A DNA stretch of 36,910 bases. Source: an uncultured Clostridia bacterium. GTDB taxonomy: Bacteria; Bacillota; Clostridia; Saccharofermentanales; Saccharofermentanaceae. Position numbers and translations under genes: made by a program. How positions within the stretch are numbered: position 1 is the first letter of the stretch; every line of letters begins with the position of its first letter. The notes beneath the pieces are model-generated. The model had not been told where the DNA came from and made no database searches. It worked only from the letters and a program-made list of their open reading frames with translations. Below, in pieces: positions 1 to 7,985 of the stretch. The DNA is taken from positions 1 through 36,910 of the forward strand of contig CAMNGC010000018.1 of assembly GCA_946537885.1 (NCBI GenBank), written 5' to 3'.

Positions 1-17
1 TTCTTTTGCAAAGTTAA

Positions 18-56
18 GGGGCTATCTCAATTTAGTTTTGAGACAGCCCCTTTTTT
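18..56 (+). terminator. Intrinsic terminator of an upstream gene outside the window
   Basis: A 13-bp stem (18-30 with 38-50, one mismatch) and a 7-nt loop are followed directly by six T residues. It must end a plus-strand transcript that enters from the left, and it separates that transcript from the serpin gene. Confidence 0.85.
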
Positions 57-169
57 GTTATAGTATTAAGAGAGGCGGAAACTTTCTGCGATTTTTTTCG
101 AGAAGACTGCAACATTTTATTTACTGCGATTGTATTAAGGGCATAGAGGTTCAAAGGAGGACTTAAAAA

Positions 170-1483
170 ATGAAATCATTTAAGAAAACAATGTCAACTT
201 TTATGGCTATGACAATAATGCTGAGCGGACTTGCTGCCTGCTCAAAGAGTGATACGGAGGAGACAACCGCTATAGATGATCCGCCGCCGGCTGAAAGGCC
301 CGAGCCCGAGTTTAAGGGGTCTTATAATATCAACGAAAAGCCTGATGCAGACTATGATGAAGAGGCGATGAACGCTGCATACTTAAATTATGTGATCAAT
401 GCTTTCGCTCAAACGAGTCAGTATGCCGAAGAAGGCAATTACATGATCTCTCCCGCATCCATTGCATTTGCCATGGAGATGACAGGCGCCGGTGCATGTA
501 ATGATACATTAAGAGAGATTACCGATCTTATATCCGAGGATGCATCTCCGGAAGAAGTACAGGCTTTTATGGCAGATCTGCTCGACCACTATAACAGTGC
601 CGAGGGTCTCGAACTTGAAGTCGCGAATTCTGTTTGGTATAACTCGATCACTCTCGGAGACGATATCAATCCCGAGTTCCTGGATTTTGTCGAGGAATAT
701 TACGATGCCAGGGGTGAGGCTCTGGAATTTAACGCTGAAGCAGTTGAGATCATCAATTCATGGGTTAACGAGAAGACTCACGGCATGATCCCCGATATAG
801 TCGAACAAAGCGATCTGAAGGCAATGGTCCTTATCAACGCCATCGCTTTCGAAGCGCAGTGGGCAGACATTATAGAGGATAGTCAGGTTGCCGAGAACCA
901 GGAATTCAGAAATGCCAACGGCGAGATCGCCAATGTAACCATGCTAAATGACACAATGGATAATTACTTTGCGACTGATCTCATGACGGGCTTCAGAAGA
1001 TATTATGCAGGCGGTGATTACTATTTCCTTGCCATGCTTCCCAACGACGAGAATATGACCGGAAATGAACTCGCAGCTCAATTGACTCCCGAGGCATATA
1101 CGGAGTTCATCAACAGCGTAAGCTATGACTATGATGTTTATACAAAGATCCCCGAATTTGAGAGCGATTACGAGGTTCAGCTTGCCGCTATGCTCAATAG
1201 TATGGGAGTAGAACAGGCCTTTACTCCGGCAGCGGATTTTACGAATATGGTGATCAATGATGAACATCAGCTCTATATCGGCAAGGTTATTCACAAGACT
1301 CACATCGAGCTTAACCAGGCAGGCACAAGAGCCGCGGCTGCAACAGCAGTAACACTTTACGATGCGGCCTGCATGATCAATCCCGAGTTCCGCGAAGTTA
1401 AGCTTGACAGACCTTTCGCTTATGCGATCGTTGATGCATCGACAGATATACCGGTCTTTATCGGAACGGTAAATGATCTTTAA
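170..1483 (+). CDS. Lipoprotein-anchored serpin (serine/cysteine protease inhibitor)
   Basis: The 437-residue protein begins with a lipoprotein signal peptide: KK near the N-terminus, a hydrophobic stretch and the lipobox L21-A-A-C24. The mature protein should therefore be lipid-anchored on the outer face of the membrane. After an acidic, Pro-rich linker (about residues 25-60) comes a full-length serpin fold. The reactive-centre hinge GTRAAAAT starts at G385 and keeps the small residues that inhibitory serpins need to insert the loop, although Arg replaces the usual Glu at P13. Counting from G385 as P15 puts the scissile bond at about A399-A400, which suggests an elastase- or subtilisin-like target. 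The serpin signature near the C-terminus (DRPFAYAI) is present. The start has a good ribosome site (AAAGGAGG, 9 nt upstream). The gene stands alone between terminators. Known bacterial serpins inhibit host or self proteases; the target here is unknown. Confidence 0.93.
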   Translation: MKSFKKTMSTFMAMTIMLSGLAACSKSDTEETTAIDDPPPAERPEPEFKGSYNINEKPDADYDEEAMNAAYLNYVINAFAQTSQYAEEGNYMISPASIAFAMEMTGAGACNDTLREITDLISEDASPEEVQAFMADLLDHYNSAEGLELEVANSVWYNSITLGDDINPEFLDFVEEYYDARGEALEFNAEAVEIINSWVNEKTHGMIPDIVEQSDLKAMVLINAIAFEAQWADIIEDSQVAENQEFRNANGEIANVTMLNDTMDNYFATDLMTGFRRYYAGGDYYFLAMLPNDENMTGNELAAQLTPEAYTEFINSVSYDYDVYTKIPEFESDYEVQLAAMLNSMGVEQAFTPAADFTNMVINDEHQLYIGKVIHKTHIELNQAGTRAAAATAVTLYDAACMINPEFREVKLDRPFAYAIVDASTDIPVFIGTVNDL

Positions 1484-1512
1484 TAAAACCCTCAACACAT
1501 GGAATGTGGCAT

Positions 1513-1540
1513 TCCCGCGCCCTGCTATGGACGCGGGATT
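1513..1540 (+). terminator. Probable intrinsic terminator of the serpin gene
   Basis: A GC-rich 7-bp stem (TCCCGCG/CGCGGGA) lies 30 bp after the serpin stop. It is followed by ATTTGTTA, a weak T tract, so termination may be inefficient. Confidence 0.6.
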
Positions 1541-1581
1541 TGTTATGCGGAGAAGCTATATCTGACGATTAAGATCTGTTA

Positions 1582-1611
1582 TTTTACGCAATATAAGAAC
1601 TTTTATATAAT
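1582..1611 (+). promoter_or_regulatory. Candidate promoter for the ECF S-component gene
   Basis: A perfect TATAAT (1606-1611) lies 18 bp after a weak -35-like TTTTAC (1582-1587). The roughly 75-nt leader that would follow shows no riboswitch that I recognise. Confidence 0.35.
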
Positions 1612-1687
1612 CATCTCGATCAAGAAGCTATTGCAAAGTTCGCTTAACGAATATATCATTCCTAGTCGGACAGAAAGAAGGATTATT

Positions 1688-2206
1688 ATGTCGGAAAATA
1701 CAAAAGACAACAGAGCTTTATTGAGGAGGCTGGCTTTCGCGGGTGTCAGTGCGGCTTTTATCTTTGCTGCAACTGAGATCCATGTTTCAACAGCCATCGG
1801 CTATGTAAATCTCGGAGACGCGGTAATCTTGTTGGTGTCATATATCTTAGGCCCATTTGCGTTCTTCCCGGCAGCTATCGGTTCTGCTTTGGGCGACCTG
1901 CTGGCAGGTTATGCGCAGTACATAGTTCCTACCTTCCTGATCAAGGGGTCTATGGGAGCTGTTGCCGGTGTTTTATTACTTAGAAGAGAAGATAAGAAGA
2001 TCTCCTTGGTGCGAAGGGGGCTGGCTGCTGTCTTAGCAGAGATCATAATGATCGCAGGATATTTTGTCTTCGAAGCTTTGCCTTTTATGTATGGTCCTGC
2101 AGCTGCTGCAGGTTCTCTTATCCCTAATCTCATTCAGGCTCTTGCCGCCATCGCCATTGCTTTGCCCTTGTCCTATCTGAAGGAGATCAACAGAGTCAGG
2201 TTCTGA
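1688..2206 (+). CDS. ECF transporter S component (substrate-binding membrane subunit)
   Basis: The 172-residue integral membrane protein has about five or six hydrophobic segments. It resembles the riboflavin-type/DUF1393 family of ECF substrate-capture subunits. The central GYVNLGDAVILL stretch, followed by a GSALGDLLAGY motif, is characteristic. Such S components bind a vitamin or other micronutrient and dock onto a shared EcfA-A'-T energising module, which is not encoded here, so this is a group II (solitary) subunit. The start at 1688 was chosen over upstream in-frame codons. It has a Shine-Dalgarno (AGAAAGAAGGA) at the right distance, and the family begins with a short Arg-rich cytoplasmic tail (here RALLRRLAFAG). 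Without a riboswitch or a linked enzyme gene the ligand cannot be named. Confidence 0.85.
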   Translation: MSENTKDNRALLRRLAFAGVSAAFIFAATEIHVSTAIGYVNLGDAVILLVSYILGPFAFFPAAIGSALGDLLAGYAQYIVPTFLIKGSMGAVAGVLLLRREDKKISLVRRGLAAVLAEIIMIAGYFVFEALPFMYGPAAAAGSLIPNLIQALAAIAIALPLSYLKEINRVRF

Positions 2207-2225
2207 GGCCGGTTCATCCGGTTCA

Positions 2226-2894
2226 TCACCGGTCGCGTTTCTTAGAAGGCCTGAGTCCGAACACGATGAGTCCCGTTACTATCAGCAGCAACACAAGGCC
2301 GATCAGTATGCCGCAGTTGGCGAAGAACTGCTCGGGCATGACCAGGATTATCTCATCCTCATAAGGGTCGAAGACCCAGTTAGTCTTGCCGGGGAAGAAG
2401 ATCTTGTGGAAGAATTCGAAGGCCCGGTCAAAATCTGTCACTGCATAAATTGCAAACAAGGCAGGTATCAGCACTGCTCCGATCCCTCCGAAGAAGGTGG
2501 GACCGAAGCGGTCTTTTAATTTAAGGGACGGCAGATCGAGCTTTTTCTTAACAATAAGAGTGATGATCAATATTCCGGCAGATGCCAGAAAGATATTACG
2601 ATCAAGATCGAAAAGCACCTTACAATCCATGAAATGAGATCTTCCCGACTCAGAATAGTGAAGCTCTCCTGTTCCGAAGGGCTTGCCCAGGGTGAGGCAA
2701 TCTAAGAGCTCGTCGTAAGCATCGATTATGACATCCCTGTCGAAGCCTGATTCTTCGACCATATTAAGTGAGTCCACCTGATGGTAGTAGAAGGGTCTGA
2801 AATATATCGGTACCGCGATCGCAAAAGACAGAGCCATAAGCGCCGAAGTGACGGCGATAAGCCAAAAGAAAAGTACTGACAGTTTCTTATTCAT
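2226..2894 (-). CDS. DUF1461/TIGR01906 integral membrane protein, Lit-like
   Basis: The 222-residue protein has an N-terminal membrane segment (about 8-30), a large extracytoplasmic loop, and three more membrane segments. The loop carries SGRSHFMDC, and a later FHKIFFPGKTNW segment precedes the last helix. This layout, with conserved His in the loop and in FHxIFF, is that of DUF1461. One studied member, Lit of enterococci, is a lipoprotein intramolecular transacylase that moves an acyl chain from diacylglyceryl to the N-terminal Cys, giving lyso-form lipoproteins. Whether this protein does the same is inference from family membership. Its start overlaps the end of the upstream YhhN-like gene by 8 nt, so the two are translationally coupled. 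The reverse-strand pair converges on the ECF gene. Confidence 0.8.
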   Translation of the reverse strand: MNKKLSVLFFWLIAVTSALMALSFAIAVPIYFRPFYYHQVDSLNMVEESGFDRDVIIDAYDELLDCLTLGKPFGTGELHYSESGRSHFMDCKVLFDLDRNIFLASAGILIITLIVKKKLDLPSLKLKDRFGPTFFGGIGAVLIPALFAIYAVTDFDRAFEFFHKIFFPGKTNWVFDPYEDEIILVMPEQFFANCGILIGLVLLLIVTGLIVFGLRPSKKRDR

Positions 2895-3576
2895 TTTCGA
2901 TGCTCCTTAGTTGAGACAAAGTGATCAGGACGATCGCCGGCAGGTAGAAGATCCACATCCCATAATCCCCGATCTTGGTGATCGCCCCGGGAAGGTCTAT
3001 CCCGAAATCTACCATATTGTGAAGTCCGACGCAAAGATCACAGCAGGCAAAAAGCGTAAGACCGACGGCGAAGATGAACATCCGATCATGGCCTTTACGG
3101 ATGTACCATGCTTCAAAAGCGTTTATAAGCAGGTTCGAATAGTAAAGGACGGTAACTGCTGTCAGGGGGGCAATAAGATCAGTAGTAAAGGATAGAGAAA
3201 TGATGATCATAAAAGGGAGAAGCAGTCTCGCGCCGACAATATAGGGGTGGAGTCTGTCAAAGCGGATCAACCTCAGGGCATAGAGTATCTGAACGATAAG
3301 AAAGACTGATACACCCGTCAGGTAGTGATCATTTAAGACCAGCAGAAAGAGGTCGGCGACTGATGTTCCGGCAAGTGCGGTCGTCACAAGGACATTATCC
3401 GGACGGCGCTCTTTTATCAGCAGGCAGAAAGAGAAGATCAGACAGAGAATGATCGAAAAATACTTTATGGCGACAGAAGAGCAGCCCGTAAACAGATCCA
3501 TGCAAATAAAAATGATATAAAGGACCGCCTCGACAGCGACAAATATTCCGCTTTTGATCTTCTCGTTAAATGCCAA
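2887..3576 (-). CDS. YhhN-family (lysoplasmalogenase-like) membrane protein
   Basis: The 229-residue polytopic protein has about eight hydrophobic segments. Its pattern matches the YhhN/TMEM86 family: an Asp-containing TSVADLFLL helix, a QILYALRLIRF helix, and a late CCDLCVGLHNM motif. Characterised members hydrolyse the vinyl-ether bond of lysoplasmalogens. Many Clostridia make plasmalogens, so that role is plausible, but I infer it from similarity only. The start is TTG (3574-3576), supported by an AGAGGG ribosome site 7 nt away and by the family's short N-terminus. It is the first gene of a two-gene operon with the Lit-like gene and is transcribed divergently from pcrA. Confidence 0.7.
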   Translation of the reverse strand: MAFNEKIKSGIFVAVEAVLYIIFICMDLFTGCSSVAIKYFSIILCLIFSFCLLIKERRPDNVLVTTALAGTSVADLFLLVLNDHYLTGVSVFLIVQILYALRLIRFDRLHPYIVGARLLLPFMIIISLSFTTDLIAPLTAVTVLYYSNLLINAFEAWYIRKGHDRMFIFAVGLTLFACCDLCVGLHNMVDFGIDLPGAITKIGDYGMWIFYLPAIVLITLSQLRSIENE

Positions 3577-3612
3577 TCCGCTTCCCTCTTAAAGTTCTGA
3601 TCTATCTGTCTG

Positions 3613-3641
3613 ATTATGCGAAAAACAAGAACGTATTGCAA
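3613..3641 (-). promoter_or_regulatory. Promoter of the YhhN/Lit-like operon
   Basis: On the minus strand, TTGCAA (3636-3641) is separated by exactly 17 bp from CATAAT (3613-3618). It lies within the divergent spacer shared with pcrA. Confidence 0.6.
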
Positions 3642-3649
3642 CATCCTTC

Positions 3650-3658
3650 TGTTATAAT
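3650..3658 (+). promoter_or_regulatory. Extended -10 promoter of pcrA
   Basis: TGTTATAAT is an extended -10 element (TG-N-TATAAT) about 32 bp before the pcrA start. There is no good -35 at 17 bp, as is common for extended -10 promoters. Its core sits just upstream of the divergent -35 at 3636. Confidence 0.6.
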
Positions 3659-3689
3659 AATACGATAAAGGTCATAAGGAAGTAAGAAA

Positions 3690-6125
3690 GTGATAAACGA
3701 CAACAACGAGTTTGATTTTTACGGTGAGCTTGATTCCCTCATGGAGGAGGCTCGCGGAAGATCGGTGTCAAACGATGCAGATGCCCTGCTTGAAGGGCTG
3801 AATAAGGAACAGAAAGATGCGGTCACTCATATTGACGGACCGGTTCTTATTCTGGCGGGCGCAGGTTCCGGCAAGACCCGTGTCATTACCTATCGTATCG
3901 CCTATATGCTCAAGAAGCACAATGTGGCTCCCGGTTCTATCCTGGCCATTACTTTTACCAATAAGGCGGCAGCCGAGATGAGAGAGAGGATCGAGGCTCT
4001 GGTTGGCGAGAAGTCCAAATATATCTGGTGTGGTACCTTCCACAGCATCTTTGCCAGGATCATGAGAAGACACGCAGAGCTTATCGGCTACGATAAGAAT
4101 TTTACGATCGTTGATACAGATGATCAGGTCAAACTGATCAAGCAGGCGATGGATGAGCTTGAGATACCTGACAAGACCTATAAGCCAAGGAATTTTCAAT
4201 ATGAGATATCCAACGCCAAGAACCATATGATCCTGCCTGAGGAGTACGAGCAGCAGACCGGCGGAGATTCCTATAAGACATTAGCGTCCAAGGTCTATTT
4301 CAGATATAACGCCAAGCTTATGGAAAACAACTCCATGGATTTTGATGACATCCTGCTCAACATGTCAAGACTCCTCAAGGAGAATCCGGATGTATTGGAA
4401 TATTACAAAAGTAAATTCAGATACATTATGGTAGATGAGTATCAGGACACCAACAAGCCTCAGTATGACACCATCATGCGTTTGGCGGGCAAGGACGGCA
4501 ATATCTGCGTAGTAGGTGACGACGATCAGTCCATCTACGCTTTCCGCGGCGCCGATGTCAAGATGATCCTGAGCTTCGAGAAAGATTTTAAGGATGCCTA
4601 TGTCATCAAGTTGGAACAGAATTACAGATCAACGGCGACTATTCTCGCGGCGGCCAACGAGGTCATTGCCAACAACAAGAGCCGTAAGTCGAAGGTGCTG
4701 AGAACTGACGGTGATGCCGGTGAGAAGATCATCGTTATGAATACCGACACCCAGAATGTGGAAGCTTCATGGACTGCAGATACCATAAGGATGATGGTCA
4801 ATAAGGGCAAATATAAGTATTCCGATATTGCGATCCTCTATAGAATGAATGCTCTTTCCCGTACATTAGAGAGTGCCTTAAGAGACAAAGGCATTCCCTT
4901 CAGGATCTACGGCGGCATGCGATTCTATGACCGTAAGGAGATCAAGGATATCCTGGCCTATCTGAGGCTGATAAATGATGATAAGGACGATCTCGCTTTC
5001 GACAGGATAATAAATGTTCCCAAGAGGGGCATAGGCGATACTACGGTCGAGAGGATCAGGATGCTTGCTGTCGAAAATAATGTCAGCATGTTCTCCGTAT
5101 GCGCCAATGCTCTTCATTATCCGGAGCTTCAGAGAAGTTCTGCCAAACTCATGTCTTTCGCGGCTCTCATTACGCGATTCAGAGAGGAGCTTGATTCCGA
5201 TCTTAAGTCATTCAGCGAATATGTTGAATATGTGGAGAACGAGTCCGGGATCATCGATGAGATCATAAGCCAGAGAGAGACTAAGGGCGAACTTACGGAC
5301 AGGATCGAGAACTTGAAAGAGCTTTTGTCCGAAGCTTCGGAATTTGAGAAGAATCACAGGACATCTCTGGTGTCGGAGGAAGATGAGGCATTAAGAAATG
5401 CCGAGGCTGAGGCGGATGAGTTTTTCGCTGAGGAGAACAAGACGGCGGATACCATAAGAGGATTGCTGGCGCTTTATCTCGAGAATGCAGCCCTCTATTC
5501 CCAGGGTGACAACGATGATGACAATGAGGATTATGTTAAGCTCATGACCATTCATTCCGCCAAGGGTCTGGAGTTCGGAGCCGTTTTCCTGACAGGTGTC
5601 GAGGACGGGATCTTTCCCAGTTACAAGTCTATCGGCACAGAGGCGGAGACGGAAGAAGAGAGGCGACTTATGTATGTTGCCATAACCCGTGCCAAGAGAA
5701 ATCTCTTTATGGTGCTTACCCGTCAGCGTATGCTATTCGGTCAGACTCAGTGTAATCCTCCTTCACGTTTTATAAAGGAGATCGATCCTCGGCATATTTA
5801 CAGAATGGGCGGAGCAAGAGAGCCGGAGAAGAAGCCGGAGCTTCGTGGGATCTCGCCTGCCAGAGAAGAAGCAAGAAGAAATATTTCCAGTGCGCTGGCG
5901 GCATCCGTTACTGCGCCTAAGAGAAAGACCAATATCGTGAAGCCCGGATCCCTTACACCATCAGAGATCGTGGTCGGCATGAGCGTAAAACACGACCGAT
6001 TCGGTATCGGTACCGTGCTCAAGGTGGAACCCGTGGCCGGCGATGCTCTTTTGTCAGTCGATTTTGACGGCATGCGCAAGAACATGATGGCCAAGGCTGC
6101 CGGACTTAAGAAAGGAGATGTCTGA
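3690..6125 (+). CDS. pcrA: ATP-dependent DNA helicase PcrA/UvrD
   Basis: This 811-residue superfamily 1A 3'-5' helicase unwinds DNA in nucleotide excision repair, removes RecA filaments and supports replication. In order: Q motif (LNKEQKDAV, 37-45), Walker A AGAGSGKT (56-63), motif II VDEYQD (248-253), motif III GDDDQSIYAFRGAD, motif IV QNYRST, motif V TIHSAKGLEF and motif VI AITRAKRNL. A C-terminal DUF3553-like domain (MSVKHDRFGIGTVL), typical of Gram-positive PcrA and known to bind RNA polymerase, closes the protein. An acidic N-terminal extension of about 36 residues precedes the Q motif. Translation starts with GTG; an AAGGA site lies 9 nt upstream. The stop codon overlaps the dgt start (TGATG), so the two are coupled. 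Confidence 0.97.
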   Translation: MINDNNEFDFYGELDSLMEEARGRSVSNDADALLEGLNKEQKDAVTHIDGPVLILAGAGSGKTRVITYRIAYMLKKHNVAPGSILAITFTNKAAAEMRERIEALVGEKSKYIWCGTFHSIFARIMRRHAELIGYDKNFTIVDTDDQVKLIKQAMDELEIPDKTYKPRNFQYEISNAKNHMILPEEYEQQTGGDSYKTLASKVYFRYNAKLMENNSMDFDDILLNMSRLLKENPDVLEYYKSKFRYIMVDEYQDTNKPQYDTIMRLAGKDGNICVVGDDDQSIYAFRGADVKMILSFEKDFKDAYVIKLEQNYRSTATILAAANEVIANNKSRKSKVLRTDGDAGEKIIVMNTDTQNVEASWTADTIRMMVNKGKYKYSDIAILYRMNALSRTLESALRDKGIPFRIYGGMRFYDRKEIKDILAYLRLINDDKDDLAFDRIINVPKRGIGDTTVERIRMLAVENNVSMFSVCANALHYPELQRSSAKLMSFAALITRFREELDSDLKSFSEYVEYVENESGIIDEIISQRETKGELTDRIENLKELLSEASEFEKNHRTSLVSEEDEALRNAEAEADEFFAEENKTADTIRGLLALYLENAALYSQGDNDDDNEDYVKLMTIHSAKGLEFGAVFLTGVEDGIFPSYKSIGTEAETEEERRLMYVAITRAKRNLFMVLTRQRMLFGQTQCNPPSRFIKEIDPRHIYRMGGAREPEKKPELRGISPAREEARRNISSALAASVTAPKRKTNIVKPGSLTPSEIVVGMSVKHDRFGIGTVLKVEPVAGDALLSVDFDGMRKNMMAKAAGLKKGDV

Positions 6126-7345
6126 TGAGCGACAGTCTGTTTGATCTTTACAGCAATGAATTTGCATCGGTGGATTTTGAACCGAGGCTGATACGTAATG
6201 AACGTGATGCTGAGATGTTAGCCCTCCTGAGAGAAGAAAGGGAGAGCACCTTGTCAGCCTATGCTCAGAAGAGTTCCGAGAGTAGAGGAAGGCTTAAGTA
6301 TGAGGCTCCCGCAATTATCAGGAGCTGCTACGAGAGGGATATGGGAAGGATAATCTTCTCCCAGGCATTCAGAAGACTGAGGCATAAGACACAGGTTTTC
6401 TTTAATCCTACCAATGATCACATCTGTTCGAGGATCGAGCATGTAATATATGTTAACTATATCTCGACTATCATAGGCCGTGCCCTTAACCTCAATATCG
6501 AATTGATACAGGCTATCGCCATGGGACACGACATAGGTCATGCGCCCTTCGGACATACGGGTGAGAGGGCCCTGAACAAGTGCATCAAGTCTGTTGATCC
6601 CAAGCTGTATTTTGAGCATGAGGTGCATTCTTTGAGAGTGATCGATGTTCTGGAGGAGAGACGGCCGGGTGAATACGGACTTAATCTGTCATTTGAGGTC
6701 AGAGACGGCATCGTCGCTCACTGCGGAGAGACATATAACGAGTACACTTTATCGCCTCTTCGTGACAAGACCGAACAGCAGATATCCGCTAAGCCCGAGA
6801 AGGATAGGACTGCGCCGGCTACTCTGGAGGGCTGTGTTGTAAGATTTGCTGATAAGATCGCCTATGTCGGAAGGGATGTCGAGGATGCAAGAAGAGCCGG
6901 AATAATCGGCGGCAGCGACTTCCTTCCGGATGCTGTAAAGAACCGTTTGGGAGAAACTAATTCGGAGACGATCAATACACTGGTCGGAGACATTATCCAC
7001 AGCAGTATCGATGCTGACAGGATCACTATGTCGGAGGGAAATTTCAAGGCCATGAATGAGTTCCTGACGAAGAACTTCGAAGAGATCTATTCTGCGCCCA
7101 AGATCAAGACCTATGAGCAGACGATCTATATCCTGATCGAGGCTCTTTTCGATGCGTTTATGGAATGTACTGAGGATCTGGAGAAATACAGCCGATCAGA
7201 GAATCAGGTGTTGAGAAGCTTTGCGAAGTTCGCACTGAATCATCCGCAGCCGGAGTGTCCCATGGTACAGAAGGTTGTGGACTATATTGCAGGCATGACG
7301 GATACTTTCGCCAATTCATGCTTTGATGCGCTCTATAAAGTTTAA
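6125..7345 (+). CDS. dgt: Deoxyguanosinetriphosphate triphosphohydrolase-like protein (HD domain)
   Basis: The 406-residue protein is a member of the dGTPase family, which cuts dNTPs into the deoxynucleoside and inorganic triphosphate. The conserved N-terminal block FRRLRHKTQVF is followed by SRIEHVIYV (first metal His) and the HD signature MGHDIGHAPFGHTGE (H135, D136). A later Asp occurs in RFADKIAY. Length fits the Gram-positive dGTPase-like subgroup. It overlaps pcrA by one nucleotide and is followed 12 bp later by another HD-family nucleotidase. Substrate range (dGTP alone or several dNTPs) cannot be told from sequence. An allosteric dNTP-sensing role is known for related enzymes. Confidence 0.93.
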   Translation: MSDSLFDLYSNEFASVDFEPRLIRNERDAEMLALLREERESTLSAYAQKSSESRGRLKYEAPAIIRSCYERDMGRIIFSQAFRRLRHKTQVFFNPTNDHICSRIEHVIYVNYISTIIGRALNLNIELIQAIAMGHDIGHAPFGHTGERALNKCIKSVDPKLYFEHEVHSLRVIDVLEERRPGEYGLNLSFEVRDGIVAHCGETYNEYTLSPLRDKTEQQISAKPEKDRTAPATLEGCVVRFADKIAYVGRDVEDARRAGIIGGSDFLPDAVKNRLGETNSETINTLVGDIIHSSIDADRITMSEGNFKAMNEFLTKNFEEIYSAPKIKTYEQTIYILIEALFDAFMECTEDLEKYSRSENQVLRSFAKFALNHPQPECPMVQKVVDYIAGMTDTFANSCFDALYKV

Positions 7346-7357
7346 GGGGGAAGGAAA

Positions 7358-7969
7358 ATGGATCAGTATGGATTTTTTGCAATGCTGGATCGTATGCAGT
7401 ATATCAACAGATGGGGATTGATGAGAAACAGCAGGGTGGAAAATATCAAGGAACACAGCTTCGACGTGGCTGTCATAGCACACGCTCTCTGCGTTCTTCA
7501 CAATAATATGAACAGAGGCAAAGAAGGTGCGCTTCTTCCGGATCCCTATAAGGTACAGGCTTATGCGCTTTATCACGACTGTACGGAGATCATCACGGGA
7601 GATCTTCCTACTCCCATCAAATATCGTAATGATCTGATAAAGGAAGCCTACAAGGAGGTTGAGCACGAGGCTGCCGTAAGGCTGTCCGAACTTCTTCCGG
7701 CTGAGATGCAAGGTGAATATCTGGATCTCCTGGATCCGGGATTTGAAGGTGAGGAAGGGGAGCTTTGCCGTAAGCTGGTAAAGGCAGCCGACCGTATCTC
7801 GGCTTATATTAAGTGCATTACGGAGGAGACTTCGGGTAACATGGAGTTTCAATCAGCCAAAGAAAGCATCAGGGAGTCGATCGGGAAATATGATCTGCCT
7901 GAAGTGGCTTTCTTTATGGAGCATTTTGTTCCATCATATGGTTATACATTGGATCAACTGAGTAAATAA
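7358..7969 (+). CDS. yfbR: 5'-deoxynucleotidase, YfbR family (HD domain)
   Basis: The 203-residue protein resembles E. coli YfbR (199 residues), which dephosphorylates deoxynucleoside 5'-monophosphates. The diagnostic N-terminus FFAMLDRMQYINRW places R18 and W19 at the E. coli positions that recognise deoxyribose. Metal ligands are H33 (in IKEHSF), H73-D74 (YHDCTE) and the Asp of KAADRISAY; the TGDLPTPIK motif follows the HD pair. The ribosome site is GGGGGAAGG, 6 nt upstream. With dgt directly before it, the pair can remove dNTPs and dNMPs, which suggests control of the deoxynucleotide pool. I see no sign that either gene is regulated separately. Confidence 0.92.
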   Translation: MDQYGFFAMLDRMQYINRWGLMRNSRVENIKEHSFDVAVIAHALCVLHNNMNRGKEGALLPDPYKVQAYALYHDCTEIITGDLPTPIKYRNDLIKEAYKEVEHEAAVRLSELLPAEMQGEYLDLLDPGFEGEEGELCRKLVKAADRISAYIKCITEETSGNMEFQSAKESIRESIGKYDLPEVAFFMEHFVPSYGYTLDQLSK

Positions 7970-7985
7970 GGGCAGGGAATGATAA

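Noticed and set aside
944..1498. Long open frame on the minus strand opposite the serpin gene
   Set aside because: No ribosome site or recognisable domain. It lies wholly within a well-supported gene and its start is in the gene's terminator area.
1541..1687. Vitamin riboswitch before the ECF S component
   Set aside because: No conserved FMN, TPP, cobalamin, folate or queuosine motif could be seen; the segment is AT-rich with only a possible promoter.
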